Shown one piece after another: positions 33,506 to 44,440 of a DNA stretch of 64,000 nt. The notes under the pieces were generated by a model. The model was given only the letters and a program-made list of their open reading frames with translations. It had not been told where the DNA came from and ran no database searches. Source of the stretch: Siphonodentalium dalli (Eukaryota; Mollusca; Scaphopoda; Gadilida; Siphonodentaliidae); the NCBI GenBank assembly GCA_032622095.1, contig CP136061.1, positions 25,546,991 through 25,610,990 on the forward strand, written 5' to 3'. The stretch's first letter is position 1. Each line of letters opens with the position of its first letter. The translations under genes were made by a program, and so were the position numbers.

Positions 33506-35578
33506 ATGTATGGAGCGGTGGTGCCAACAATAATGGAGTCTGGCGATGACAAACGCATACCGGAAAATACGCCACAAACACGCTTGGATTCGTTAAGCAG
33601 TTTACACAAGGCGAAACATAAGAGAATGCACACAGCGGTTCACCCGTATCTGTGTGATGTGTGCGATAAATCATTTACTCACAAGAGTAACCTTGCGGGA
33701 CATAAGAGGATCCACGCAGGCGATCGCCCGTATCAATGTGATGTGTGCGGGAAATCATTTAATCGGTCGAGTCACCTGACTACTCACAAGAGGATCCACA
33801 CGGGAGATCGCCCATATAAATGTGATGTGTGCGAGAAATCATATACTCAGTCCTGTAACCTGACTGATCAAAAGAGGATCCACACGGGAGCTCCCCCATC
33901 CCAATGTGATGTGTGCGATAAATCTTTTTCTCATTTGGCCAGCATGACGAGGCATACAAGGCTCCACACGGGCGACCACCCGTACCAATGTGATCTGTGC
34001 GAGAAATCATTTATTCAGTCGAGTGACCTGACGCAACATAAGAGGATCCACGCAGGGGATCGCCCGTATAAATGTGATGTGTGCGATAAATCATTTACTC
34101 AGCCGAGTAGCCTGGTGGGTCATAAGAAGGTCCACGCAGGGGAACGCCCGTATCAATGTGATGTGTGCGATAAATCATTCACTCACAAGAGTAACCTGGC
34201 GGGACATAAGAGGATCCACGAAGGGGATCGCCTGTATCAATGTGATGTGTGCGATAAATCATTTACTCAGCCGAGTAGCCTGGTGTGTCATAAAAGGATC
34301 CACACAGGGGATCGCCCGTATCAATGTGATGTGTGCGATAAATCATTTACTCACCCGAGTACCCTGGCGAAACATATGATGATCCACACAGGGGTTCGCC
34401 CGTATCAATGTGATGTGTGCGGGAAATCATTTAATCGGTCGAGTCACCTGACTACTCACAAAAGGATCCACACGGGAGATCGCCCATATAAATGTGATGT
34501 GTGCGAGAAATCATATACTCAGTCCTGTAACCTGACTGCTCACAAGAGGATCCACACGGGGTCTCGCCCATACCAATGTGATGTGTGCGATAAATCTTTT
34601 TCTCATTTGGCCAGCATGACGAGGCATACAAGGCTCCACACTGGCGACCGCCCGTACGAATGTGATCTGTGCGAGAAATCATTTATTCAGTCGAGTGACC
34701 TGACGCAACATAAGAGGATCCACGCAGGGGATCGCCTGTATCAATGTGATGTGTGCGATAAATCATTTACTCAGCCGAGTAGCCTGGTGGGTCATAAGAA
34801 GATCCACGCAGGGGAACGCCCGTATCAATGTGATGTGTGCGATAAATCATTTACTCACAAGAGTAACCTGGCGGGACATAAGAGGATCCACCCTGGGGAT
34901 CTCCCGTATCAATGTGATGTGTGCGATAAATCATTTACTCACAAGAGTATCCTGGCGGGACATAATAGGATCCACGCAGGGGATCGGCTGTATCAATGTG
35001 ATGTGTGCGATAAATCATTTACTCAGCCGAGTAGCCTGGTGTGTCATAAAATGATCCACACAGGGGATCGCCCGTATCAATGTGATGTGTGCGATAAATC
35101 ATTTACTCACCCGAGTACCCTGGCGAAACATATGATGATCCACACAGGGGTTCGCCCGTATCAATGTGATGTGTGCGGGAAATCATTTAATCGGTCGAGT
35201 CACCTGACTACTCACAAGAGGATCCACACGGGAGATCGCCCATATAAATGTGATGTGTGCGAGAAATCATATACTCAGTCCTGTAACCTGACTGCTCACA
35301 AGAGGATCCACACGGGGGCTCGCCCATACCAATGTGATGTGTGCGATAAATCTTTTTCTCATTTGGCCAGCATGACGAGGCATACAATGCTCCACACGGG
35401 CGACCGCCCGTACAAATGTGATATGTGCGAGAAATCATTTATTCAGTCGAGTGACCTGACGCAACATAAGAGGATCCACGCAGGGGATCGCCCGTATCAA
35501 TGTGATGTGTGCGATAAATCATTTACTCAGCCGAGTAGCCTGGTGGGTCATAAGAGGATACACGCAGGGGATCTCTAG
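33506..35578 (+). CDS. ZNF-B: 23-finger C2H2 zinc-finger protein
   Basis: This is a 690-aa open frame from the ATG at 33506 (MYGAVVPTIMESGDDKRIPE). The leader of about 45 residues leads straight into 23 C2H2 fingers, each about 28 residues, with TGDRPY, AGDRPY or TGVRPY linkers. All keep the Cys2His2 pattern except finger 3, where the first His is Gln (NLTDQKRIH). Fingers recur as a block: NRSSHLTTH, TQSCNLTAH, SHLASMTRH, IQSSDLTQH, TQPSSLVGH, THKSNLAGH, TQPSSLVCH, THPSTLAKH, repeated about 2.6 times. No KRAB, SCAN or BTB domain is present. It is presumably a nuclear DNA-binding protein with an unknown target. The stop at 35576-35578 (CTCTAGTAT where paralogous linkers have CTCCCGTAT) removes about three more fingers that survive as relics. 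No intron is evident, though non-coding upstream exons are possible. Confidence 0.88.
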   Translation: MYGAVVPTIMESGDDKRIPENTPQTRLDSLSSLHKAKHKRMHTAVHPYLCDVCDKSFTHKSNLAGHKRIHAGDRPYQCDVCGKSFNRSSHLTTHKRIHTGDRPYKCDVCEKSYTQSCNLTDQKRIHTGAPPSQCDVCDKSFSHLASMTRHTRLHTGDHPYQCDLCEKSFIQSSDLTQHKRIHAGDRPYKCDVCDKSFTQPSSLVGHKKVHAGERPYQCDVCDKSFTHKSNLAGHKRIHEGDRLYQCDVCDKSFTQPSSLVCHKRIHTGDRPYQCDVCDKSFTHPSTLAKHMMIHTGVRPYQCDVCGKSFNRSSHLTTHKRIHTGDRPYKCDVCEKSYTQSCNLTAHKRIHTGSRPYQCDVCDKSFSHLASMTRHTRLHTGDRPYECDLCEKSFIQSSDLTQHKRIHAGDRLYQCDVCDKSFTQPSSLVGHKKIHAGERPYQCDVCDKSFTHKSNLAGHKRIHPGDLPYQCDVCDKSFTHKSILAGHNRIHAGDRLYQCDVCDKSFTQPSSLVCHKMIHTGDRPYQCDVCDKSFTHPSTLAKHMMIHTGVRPYQCDVCGKSFNRSSHLTTHKRIHTGDRPYKCDVCEKSYTQSCNLTAHKRIHTGARPYQCDVCDKSFSHLASMTRHTMLHTGDRPYKCDMCEKSFIQSSDLTQHKRIHAGDRPYQCDVCDKSFTQPSSLVGHKRIHAGDL

Positions 35579-35819
<241 letters not shown>

Positions 35820-36653
35820 TAGGCCTAGTTAATGTGATACGCTGTTTGAAAACGCCTAATACAAATAGCTCTCATTGGATAGCTTACCGTACTTGACCCA
35901 GGGCTGATTGGCGTGTTATAATTTTTAGTGAACTACGTATTGTGTCATTGTTTTATTCCGCCCACCACCACTACTTAAGAGGGAGGTAAAGTGGCAGAAT
36001 TCCAAAAATGGGGACCGGTTGAAATCCAAGTATTTCTGTTTTAAGTGACCAAACAATTAAAAATATATTTGTTCATAGACTTACTATAATAATCCAAGAT
36101 TATGTATCATCTGATAAGAAATCAATTTATCATTCCCAAAAAGATGCTTTTGAACATCAAAACAAACCAAAAAGTTTGAGACAAAAATACTCACTGGCCA
36201 GAATATCAAATAGCCAACAGGAGGTATCAACATGTAGCTAATACTCCCATGCAGTGACAACGCGTAGCGAATTTCCGAGTTTCAATCCTAAAACTCCAGA
36301 AATTTTAACTTAGTATATGTAAACAAACCACACAAAAAGACATCCATTTGCAAGAACTATTTTAGAATTCTATGGAGCACCACTTTACTATCCACACTAA
36401 CAAGACAGTCAAGGACTGTGGTGTTGCTCACCTGACTGTACTGACTGAGAAGATGTTGACTGATAAGAGGATGGAAGGATGACAGACGAGGAGTGATCAT
36501 TGTAGCTCAACCATAGACTTAGTCTCAGGTGAGCTAAAAAGGAGAAATAATTAAGAAGTGAAATTTACACATGTTGTCAACAGGTCCATTATTTATCATT
36601 CCATTACTATTATTAACACACTTACATATACATACATAAACAGGAGTAACACG

Positions 36654-36814
36654 TCACAGAAACTTCAAAGAGTTGTGTTCATAGTCCTCTAGCAAGTGAT
36701 CAACCTCGAAAAGGTCATCTTCATCATCGTATTTCACTTCATGGACAGCATCTGTCAACCCATCAGTTCCTGAGAGCAGACATTTGACCTCACCAGTATA
36801 CCACTGACTGGAAC
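36654..36814 (-). CDS. Exon C (last) of a Tudor-like gene inside the TTAA element
   Basis: After an ATTTTCAG acceptor, this exon encodes SSQWYTGEVKCLLSG, then HEVKYDDEDDLFEVDHLLED, and ends EDYEHNSLKFL with a TGA at 36654-36656. W-Y-x-G-x-V followed by V-x-Y-DDED is the beta-barrel pattern of Tudor-like (Royal family) domains, which usually bind methyl-lysine or methyl-arginine. Its start phase (two bases completing a Gly codon) matches the single base left at the end of exon B. The function of this copy is unknown. Confidence 0.65.
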
Positions 36815-37248
36815 CTGAAAATGTTTTAAACCTATTATTGATCGATATTGAATGACATATTTATGTAAAAGTTGGCGAAAATTGCAAACAAACTACCTGA
36901 ATCTAATTTTAATTGGATAGTATTCATTTTGATAATTTGATAACTTCACTTTCCCACATCTCTGATAGTCAATGCTTTAAAGTGATCGTCAGAATGCAAA
37001 TATTTGGACAAGAAAGAATTGATTGACAATACAAAAAACGTTCATAGAACATTTCACAATCATGCATGTATACTATAATATAGTATGTAAACAGTGAAAC
37101 ACATTTATAATGAATCAAAAAAACAATAATTATATAGTTGTATTATCATGTATGACATTGTCAAGAAGAATTGTTAAACATGGAATTATGAACCTACTTT
37201 GCAGATTCATGAAAACACATTACTCAGTAAGAGTGCTTAATTGTTTAC

Positions 37249-37365
37249 CTTTTACTTCGTCCGTCACCCATCTATGGGAAAATTTCCGCACAACAAATAA
37301 CACAGCGGGTTCGGGTTCTTCTTGTGCGTCACCGGCAGAAGAATCTGTATTTACAGGTAGTTCAG
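37249..37365 (-). CDS. Exon B of the Tudor-like gene
   Basis: The exon has an acceptor GATTTTCAG and a donor AAAAG|GTAAAC. It encodes an acidic linker (ELPVNTDSSAGDAQEEPEPA) and then VLFVVRKFSHRWVTDEVKG, the start of the Tudor-like barrel that exon C completes. At 117 bp with phases 1 in and 1 out, it joins cleanly to exons A and C. Agreement of splice signals, phase and domain across introns is hard to get by chance. Confidence 0.65.
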
Positions 37366-37862
37366 CTGAAAATCATTGAAATATTATAGATAAAATAGGG
37401 ATAAATGTTGAAAATTGCTATAAAAATAACTTTTTATTCATCATTTCATATGAAATTCTCTTTAGAAGCTATAATCACACACCGGTAACAAATTGATATT
37501 GAGATTCCAAGGATATACCATTGTAAGTTAATGATTAAATTATGAGCAGTACAGTTTGCGACTTAAGACCAGTAATATTTAAAGGGGTACTGTACACTAA
37601 ATCCAGCAAATGATGGAACCATCACGTAAGTAACAAATAAATGAATTTGATCCATGGGTTAGTGCAAAATACACTCATTCGCGCTATAATAGATGCACAC
37701 AACATAGTAATTATAATGAAAATGTTTAAATGGCTGAGGTCATAAAATCATTTTCATTATAATTTCCATGTTTTTGCGTCATTGATAGAGCAGATGAGAG
37801 TATTTGGCACTAACAATCAAGTCATAATACATTATACAACATAAATGATGTATATATTCTAC

Positions 37863-37983
37863 CTTCACTCTCACTTGTCCACTCTACTGGTTCATCAGCT
37901 CCCTTGCCTCTCTGTCGTCCTCGCTTCTTTGCTTTCCCCTTACTAGTACCCTTCACCTTTTCAGTAACTGCCTTTGTCTCAAA
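37863..37983 (-). CDS. Exon A of the Tudor-like gene: Lys/Arg-rich segment
   Basis: After a TTTGCAG acceptor this encodes FETKAVTEKVKG, then KGKAKKRGRQRGKG, an AT-hook-like basic patch, and ends in an acidic EWTSESE before a GAAG|GTAGAA donor (phase 1). No start codon is present, so at least one coding exon upstream is missing from my reading or was not captured. A basic DNA-binding patch plus a Tudor-like barrel suggests a chromatin protein, by inference only. Confidence 0.6.
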
Positions 37984-38718
37984 CTGCAAAGTGAAATACA
38001 ATTTTACTACAAATTGTAACATATCAACACTAAGTTATCACATTTAAATGTACATCCATAGTTATTGAATTTAGCTTTGTAAATTGGAAGTCCATGATAT
38101 ACATGTACATGTATGAATTTTACATGGATGTGTTAGATTGCTCTCATAAACTAAAAAAGTATAAATATATAATTAAAGCTCTTGAAACAAGCAAATAATT
38201 GAGCAATGGTGTCAAATTATTTTCATACACTGTAGTATCTCATATATTATGTACAGTGTATATAAACCAAAAACTGATATTACAAAGTAACAACTGGTAT
38301 CAGATGCATGACTTAATCACCAGTATTTACAAGAATTACTGAATACTGGACAATGAGTTGCCGTGTAAATTTTTAACAATAAGGGATTTTCACCCATATG
38401 GTATCTCAGGATGTGGACAGTTCAGATGGACCTATACAGTTATACAATGATTTTCCAGCTCACAACTAACATGATGTTAACAGTGTTGCTCTCAAAACGT
38501 GATGTTGCAAAGCAGCACGGTCTCTAATATACCAATGGACGGCGAACTAGCTTTTCATACTTTACCTGTTTACTTGTCGATGTTTACAAAAACAAACTCA
38601 AATTCCCTGTTCAATTTTCAACTATACGTGTCGATCAAATAAGCGATCGTCACTAAATTTCGAACGTATCTAACACAAACTTTTCAAGTATGTTTTATCA
38701 ACTAATTGATTCACTTAC

Positions 38719-38860
38719 CCGTCAAACGATCACAAATTATTAACTTGATGTTGATTCCGCGGGAATAATCGACCAGGAAAGCGGAAGTGACCGAACAACA
38801 CTCAATACGTAAATACGCCAATTTGTATCACGCGGTCGCAATTAGAAGCCATAGATTCAT
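38719..38860 (-). promoter_or_regulatory. Candidate promoter and non-coding first exon of the Tudor-like gene
   Basis: A strong donor (ACGG|GTAAGTG on the minus strand, boundary at 38718/38719) closes a stretch that lacks an ATG. CGGAAGTG, an ETS-type promoter motif, lies at 38782-38789 in a locally CpG-richer patch. This would suit a captured promoter with a 5' UTR exon. Confidence 0.35.
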
Positions 38861-39358
38861 AATATGTCAACATTTAATTTTTATGTGATCTGCTGTAAGA
38901 TTTTGATATATATATTACACTTTAGCTGGTATTATTATTAAACAACGTATATATATAGCGAACTATTTCGGCCGAGTGATATGAATCTTCCAGAATTCGT
39001 CTCTGTTTACGTCGAAATTGGCTCCAGATTTTGGTAACACTTGATGCCGATTGTAAGTAATCGATGGCGCGATCGCTTACGAAAACAACATAGTGTTACC
39101 CAACAAACGATTATCTAATTGTATTACTGACCAATGAGTTGATATAACAGCCAGTTCGTTTTATTTTCAACATCGTAAAATAAGCACGTTTATCAACACA
39201 GGAACGATAACTCACCAATGCCCGGCAATGGCTGACAGCATTTCCCCAATTTGTCAGGAATTTGTCAGGAATTACACGAAGGTACATTCATCGATTCTGT
39301 ACTGAAATTTATGAAGTCAGGATTTTGTCTCAAATTAAATTTCCACTTTACCTCCCTC

Positions 39359-39496
39359 TTAAGACCACTTTTTAAAACGCCTGTTTCGTGATAGAAATTT
39401 GTTATATTTGGTGTGGCGCTTACCATCCCAGGGTTTGTTAACTGTATCGATCGTCTTTTCGATAACTTTACACCAAAGTGTGTTATGCCTTATAAT
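39359..39496 (+). promoter_or_regulatory. Conserved 5' flank of ZNF-C
   Basis: This is homologous to 33303-33505 upstream of ZNF-B, including GACCACTTTTTxAAACGCCTG and TGTATCGATCGTCTTTTCGA. About 50 bp present just before the ZNF-B start is missing here. Confidence 0.4.
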
Positions 39497-41640
39497 TATG
39501 TCTGGAGCGTTGGGGCCACCACTAATGGAGTCTGGCGATGACAAACGAATACCGGGAAATACGTAACAAACACCCATGGATTCGTTAAGCAGTTTGCACA
39601 ATGCGAGAAGCGCGGCGAGAGATAAGAGAATACACACAGCGGTTCATCCGTATCAATGTGATGTGTGCGATAAATCATTTAATCGGCCAAGTCACCTGAC
39701 GAAACATAAGAGGAACCACGCTGGGGATCGCCCGTATCAATGTGATGTGTGCGATATATCATTTACTCGGCCAAGTATTCTGGTGGGACATAAGAGTATC
39801 CACACAGGGGGTCGCCCGTATCAACGTGATGTGTGCGATAAATCATTTACTCGCCAGAATGACCTGACGAAACATAAGAAGATCCACGCAGGGGATCGCC
39901 CGTATCAATGTGATATGTGCGATAAATCATTTACTCGCCCGAGTAGCCTGGTGGGACATATGACATATGATTATCCACGCAGGGGTTCGCCCGTATCAAT
40001 GTGATGTGTGCGATAAATCATTTACTCAGTCAAGTAACCTGGCGGGACACAAGAGGACCCACGCAGGGGATCGCCCGTATCAATGTGATGTGTGCGATAA
40101 ATCATTTGCAGTCGTGTCACCTGACGGGACATAAGAAGATCCACACAGGAGATCGCCCATATCAATGTGATGTGTGTGATAAATCATTTACTCGTCCAAG
40201 TAGCCTGGCGAGACATATGATGATCCACGCAGGGGTTCGCCCGTATCAATGTGATGTGTGCGATAAATCATTTAATCGGTCGAGTCACCTGGCGAATCAT
40301 AAGATGATTCACACGGGAGATCGCCCGTATCAATGTGATGTGTGCGAGAAATCATATACTCAGTCCTGTAACCTGACTACCCATAAGTGAATCCACACGG
40401 GGGCTCGTCCGTATCAATGTGATGTGTGTGATAACTCATTTACTCGTCCAAGTAGCCTGGCGAAACATATGATGATCCACGCAGGGGTTCGCCCGTATCA
40501 ATGTGACGTGTGCGATAAAGCATTTAATCGGTCGAGTATCTTGGAGAATCATAAGAGGATCCACACGGGAGATCGCCCATATAAATGTGATGTGTGCGGT
40601 AAATCATATACTCAGTCATGTAATCTGACTACTCACAAGAGGATCCACACGGGGGCTCGCCCATATCAATGTGATGTGTGCGATAAATCATTTAATCGGT
40701 CGAGTCACCTGGCGAATCATAAGAGGATCCACACGGGAGATCGTCCATATCAATGTGATGTGTACCGAAAATCATATACTCAATTATGTAGCCTGACTAC
40801 TCACAAGAGGATCCACACGGGGGCTCGTCCATACCAATGCGATGTATGCGATAACTCTTTTTCTCATTTGGCCAGCATGACGAGGCATACAAGGCTCCAC
40901 ACGGGTGATCGCCCGTACCAATGCGATATGTGCGAGAAATCATTTATTCAGTCGATTAGTCTGGTGGGACATAAGAGGATCCACGCATGGGATCGCCCGT
41001 ATCAATGTGATGTGTGCGAGAAATCATTTACTCGCCAGAATGACCTGACGAAACATAAGAGGACACACGCAGGGGATCGCCCGTATCAATGTCATGTGTG
41101 CGATAAATCATTTACTCAGTCAAGTAACCTGGCGAATCATAAGATGATTCACACGGGAAATCGCCCGTATCAATGTGATGTGTGCGAGAAATCATATACT
41201 TAGTCCTGTAACCTGACTACCCGTAAGATAATCCACACGGGGACTCGTCCTTACCAATGCGATGTGTGCGATAAATCAATTACTCATTTTGCCGGCCTGA
41301 CGAGGCATACAAGGATCCACACGGGGGATCGCCCATACCAATGTGATCTGTGCGAGAAATCATTTATTCAGACGAGTGAACTGACGACACATAATAGGAT
41401 CCACACCGGAGAATCGCCGTAGCAATGCGATGTGTCCAAGAAATCGTTTATTCAATCGAGTGACCTGACGTAACATAAGAAGATGCACACGGGGGATCTC
41501 CCCTATCAATGTGGTATGTACGAGAAATCATTTACTCAACCGAGTGACCTGACGAAACATAAGATGATTCATACAGAGAGCTCGTCCGTACAAACTCGAT
41601 GTGTGCAATACATAATTTACTCATTTGGCTAGCCAAGCGA
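39497..41640 (+). pseudogene. ZNF-C: tandem copy of ZNF-B, broken C2H2 array
   Basis: The start matches ZNF-B (MSGALGPPLMESGDDKRIPG) but meets a TAA in ACGTAACAA near 39562. A second ATG at 39576 (MDSLSSLHNARS) reopens the frame. About 23 finger units follow. Damage includes a 7-bp ACATATG duplication near 39960-39975 (frameshift), a 2-bp loss near 40108 that restores frame, AGG-to-TGA at 40388-40390 and CAG-to-TAG at 41201-41203. Lost ligands include YQRDVC in finger 3 and CDVYRK in finger 14. From 41204 on the units decay further. The finger order differs from ZNF-B (many NRSSHLANH and TRPSSLARH units), so the array was reshuffled after duplication. A truncated protein from 40424-41203 would need its own start. 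Confidence 0.85.
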
Positions 41641-41852
41641 AGAAATCACAGGGTAATTCTGAAATATTTTGTATTATTTTCTTTCTTGTTCGTGACCCCA
41701 TCTATTTTTACATTAAACAATACCGACGCCCATGCTTATTCTAGCCAATCAGCGCACTCATCTTCATATTCCAGGTCGGGTCATATGTAGATGAGGTCAC
41801 GAACAGGAGAGAAAAAATAGGAAATATTTCAGAATTACCCTGTGATTTCTTC
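41639..41852. mobile_element. Foldback MITE at the 3' end of ZNF-C
   Basis: Two inverted arms of about 65 bp, starting GAAGAAATCACAGGGTAATT at each outer end, enclose about 85 bp. The arms agree at over 85% by eye. There is no coding capacity. I could not identify a target duplication. It sits at the end of the decayed finger array. Confidence 0.75.
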
Positions 41853-42774
41853 ATTATAAAAATAGATAACGACGATGTGTTGATTTGTATTAGTAAATAA
41901 ATTATTGACCGACAAAGCATCACTGAGAGCTAGATTTGATACTTGAATGTTTATCGATTTTGAACTATAATAAGCTGGATGGTGGTGATTTCGAAGAATC
42001 TATCCGACATGTTTCTTTGAGCCAGTTCAATCTGGGATTTTACGCTCTCTGGAGACAATATTCGGTGTCAAAATTTTATTAAATGCTATGAATAGAAATT
42101 GAAATGGACGAGACTTGTGGTATTGATTGAAAGAAGAATCCTTCGTCGTGGCGACATGGATGTCATTGCTCGGATGAATGGGCTAAATTTCCCGGATTTC
42201 CGTTCGATGGTAAAACGGGGGATTTCCAAGTTCCCCTTGTCCTTTGTGAGATACCATTAACGTAAAGCAGGCGCGTATATCGTTTTGGCATATAGCGGTA
42301 GTATCGACACCAGGTGATCTTTTGTATCAATGCGATTTTTGTGGGAAATAATTATCTCGGTCTGGAATTCAGAAGAAGTACTAGTACTGCTATATTCTAG
42401 TATACATATGCTTGTATATTATACAGTATAATTTTTTCAATTCCCCAATGATTATGTATAATTGTGTTTACTAGTATATGCATGGAAATAGAGAATTTGT
42501 GAACTCACCTAATTCAAGTAAAGATGATAAAATCAAATGTTATATTGACATTTGGGGTGCCACATGTCAGACTTTCAAGTGTTAATTAGTATATGGAATG
42601 CCAATTTGCACCCCCCCCCCAACTGCCTTCTTAAAACATTTACAAATATATGATATTTACAAGACCAATATGATATACCGGTACCTATATATCTTGAATA
42701 TTTTTGGTAGTACTAGGTATTTAGTACAGGTACCGGTGTAACATGTCATCTCCTCCTGTCTGGATATCTTCCCC
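41853..42774. other. Non-coding stretch with one lone finger relic
   Basis: No gene is seen. Near 42312-42350 the words AGGTGATCTTTTGTATCAAT and GCGATTTTTGTGGG encode the start of a finger (LYQCDFCGK) and match the relic at 27071-27100. They appear to be a shared terminal segment of the zinc-finger duplications. A 10-bp C run sits at 42618. Confidence 0.45.
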
Positions 42775-43000
42775 CATGGGTGAGTGCTATTTGCGAATGT
42801 CCTCAGCTATCTCACACGCACACTCTGGGCATCCCCCCATGTATGACTAAAAGAAAATTCACTCATCTAATATCGTTTGTCCCTGAAATTGCCAGAAAAA
42901 AAATGTTTTATGAGATTTAAAGATGGATTATCTCTTTAAATAACAAATTTTAAATAGTTGCGTGGGTATAAAATAATAGATATGAACTGAATACCTATAG

Positions 43001-44440
43001 TGGGGGGGGGGGGGGGGGGGGATAGTTGCAAAATCGTTCACTTTGTGATAGAAGCGCCAAACTTTCAGAGTTTGTTAAGTAGTTGGTGAGTATCACTAAA
43101 CTGGCTGGTTCCAGATTTTGGAGGTCACCTTGACCTTCAATTTGACCTTGACCTTTTTGAAAATCTCAGTTTTTGGGTTGGGTGGTTTATGCCATCCTCT
43201 TCTTGTGAAAATCGCATCTTCTCACAGTTTTCTCAATACAGTTATAGTTGGGAGGTGACTACGGTTCATTTGGGCCAAAACATATCTAAATTTTCATAAG
43301 ATGGCCGCCAATATGGCCGCCGGAAGTTGAAAATGTGACAATTTTTCACAAATATCTTCTAGTTCAATTCATGCTGTTTGGAACTGGTTGAGTAATGCAA
43401 CTTTATTTTGTGTTTTGTATATTAACCGATCATTGGAGCAATTAAATATGCAATTATTGTGGTCCTAGCCCCTTCCGATCCCTCAAAACTTCGATTTTAC
43501 AGGATGCGGTATAAAATTTCACAAAAAATCACAATTGGGAATCTAGTCATATTTCAACAAGAAATGAACATAACTTTGTAATGTAAGTGAGGCATATCAT
43601 TACCTATGAATATTCCAAATCACTGGAACAAAAATTCTTACTTTGGCTCAAAATGGCTACCAATATGGCCGCCAAAATATGGAAAATGGTAAATATTACA
43701 CCAGCGTCTCCTGCAATCATTTGCAAGTTGTGGTTGATGTATAAAATTGGCAATTATGCATTCTATACATTGAATACTAACATGTCTGATGCACCATGGT
43801 TAATTGTTACTATTGTCACCACTGACATCGTCAAAAATATTGGACTTTTCTCTCAAAAACTTGACATAAATATTGGCAAAAATTCACTTTTCAGGTTTGG
43901 ACCATTTTTTCAGGTAAAATGTAACTATCTTTGGATTGAAAGGTTTTTATTGTTTTGGTCTATCTTAAATGTGTCTCACTACGGTGTTTATAGACCAAAT
44001 TGCTCAAGATGGCTTCCAAAATGGCAACCAAATTTGTAAAATGTTAATTTTTTACATATATCCCGAACATTCTCTGCATTATCCGAAAATGTAGCAAAAT
44101 GTGACTCACTTGGTTATTATACGTGTTAGTTAATTAACTGACAACTAAATGTTCTATTCTGGTTGTCCCACTTCCGTATGGGGCAAAATAAATTCATTTT
44201 AAAGTATGTAATTTTGCCGAGCACCTCTTTTGTGATTTTGGCCATAGTTATTGAAAGGAAATGGGCAGAACTTTGAGACAGAATTGAGATGGACCATAAT
44301 ATTTGGCTATTCTGGTCCATTATGCTAAGAAAATGTCAACTGAATACAGTGTGGATGCCAAGATCGTAGCCAGGGAGTTACTCTATGATCATACGTGAGG
44401 TGAATAGGTATACAGTGAGTTATTGTATGTCATGACTTAT
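43001..44440. repeat. Left inner arm of the foldback
   Basis: It starts with a 20-base G run (43002-43021), then matches the inverse of 46680-48120. It includes CTTGACCTTCAATTTGACCT and AAGATGGCCGCCAATATGGC motifs that recur in the arm. The open frame at 43587-44039 is low in plausibility as a gene, since its partner in the other arm is not open over the same span. Confidence 0.8.

Larger units (their letters stand above)
35979..39358. mobile_element. TTAA-flanked inverted-repeat element carrying host-like exons
   Basis: GAGGGAGGTAAAGTGG (35979-35994) and its exact inverse (39343-39358) are bordered by TTAA on both sides (35975-35978, 39359-39362). The spacer upstream of ZNF-B (33285-33315) gives the paralogous site without the element. 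A TTAA duplication suggests piggyBac type, but a TA duplication with a longer TIR (Tc1/mariner type) fits the same bases. No transposase was recognised in the 3.4 kb. On the minus strand the interior holds three well-formed exons and a promoter-like region. Confidence 0.82.

Noticed and set aside
33780-35438. Minus-strand frames inside ZNF-B (three of 76 codons)
   Set aside because: They are identical shadows that repeat with the finger block and lack any family resemblance.
43587-44039. 150-codon frame in the foldback left arm
   Set aside because: The matching interval in the other arm is not open over the same length and the sequence is a non-coding repeat with ATGGCCGCC words.
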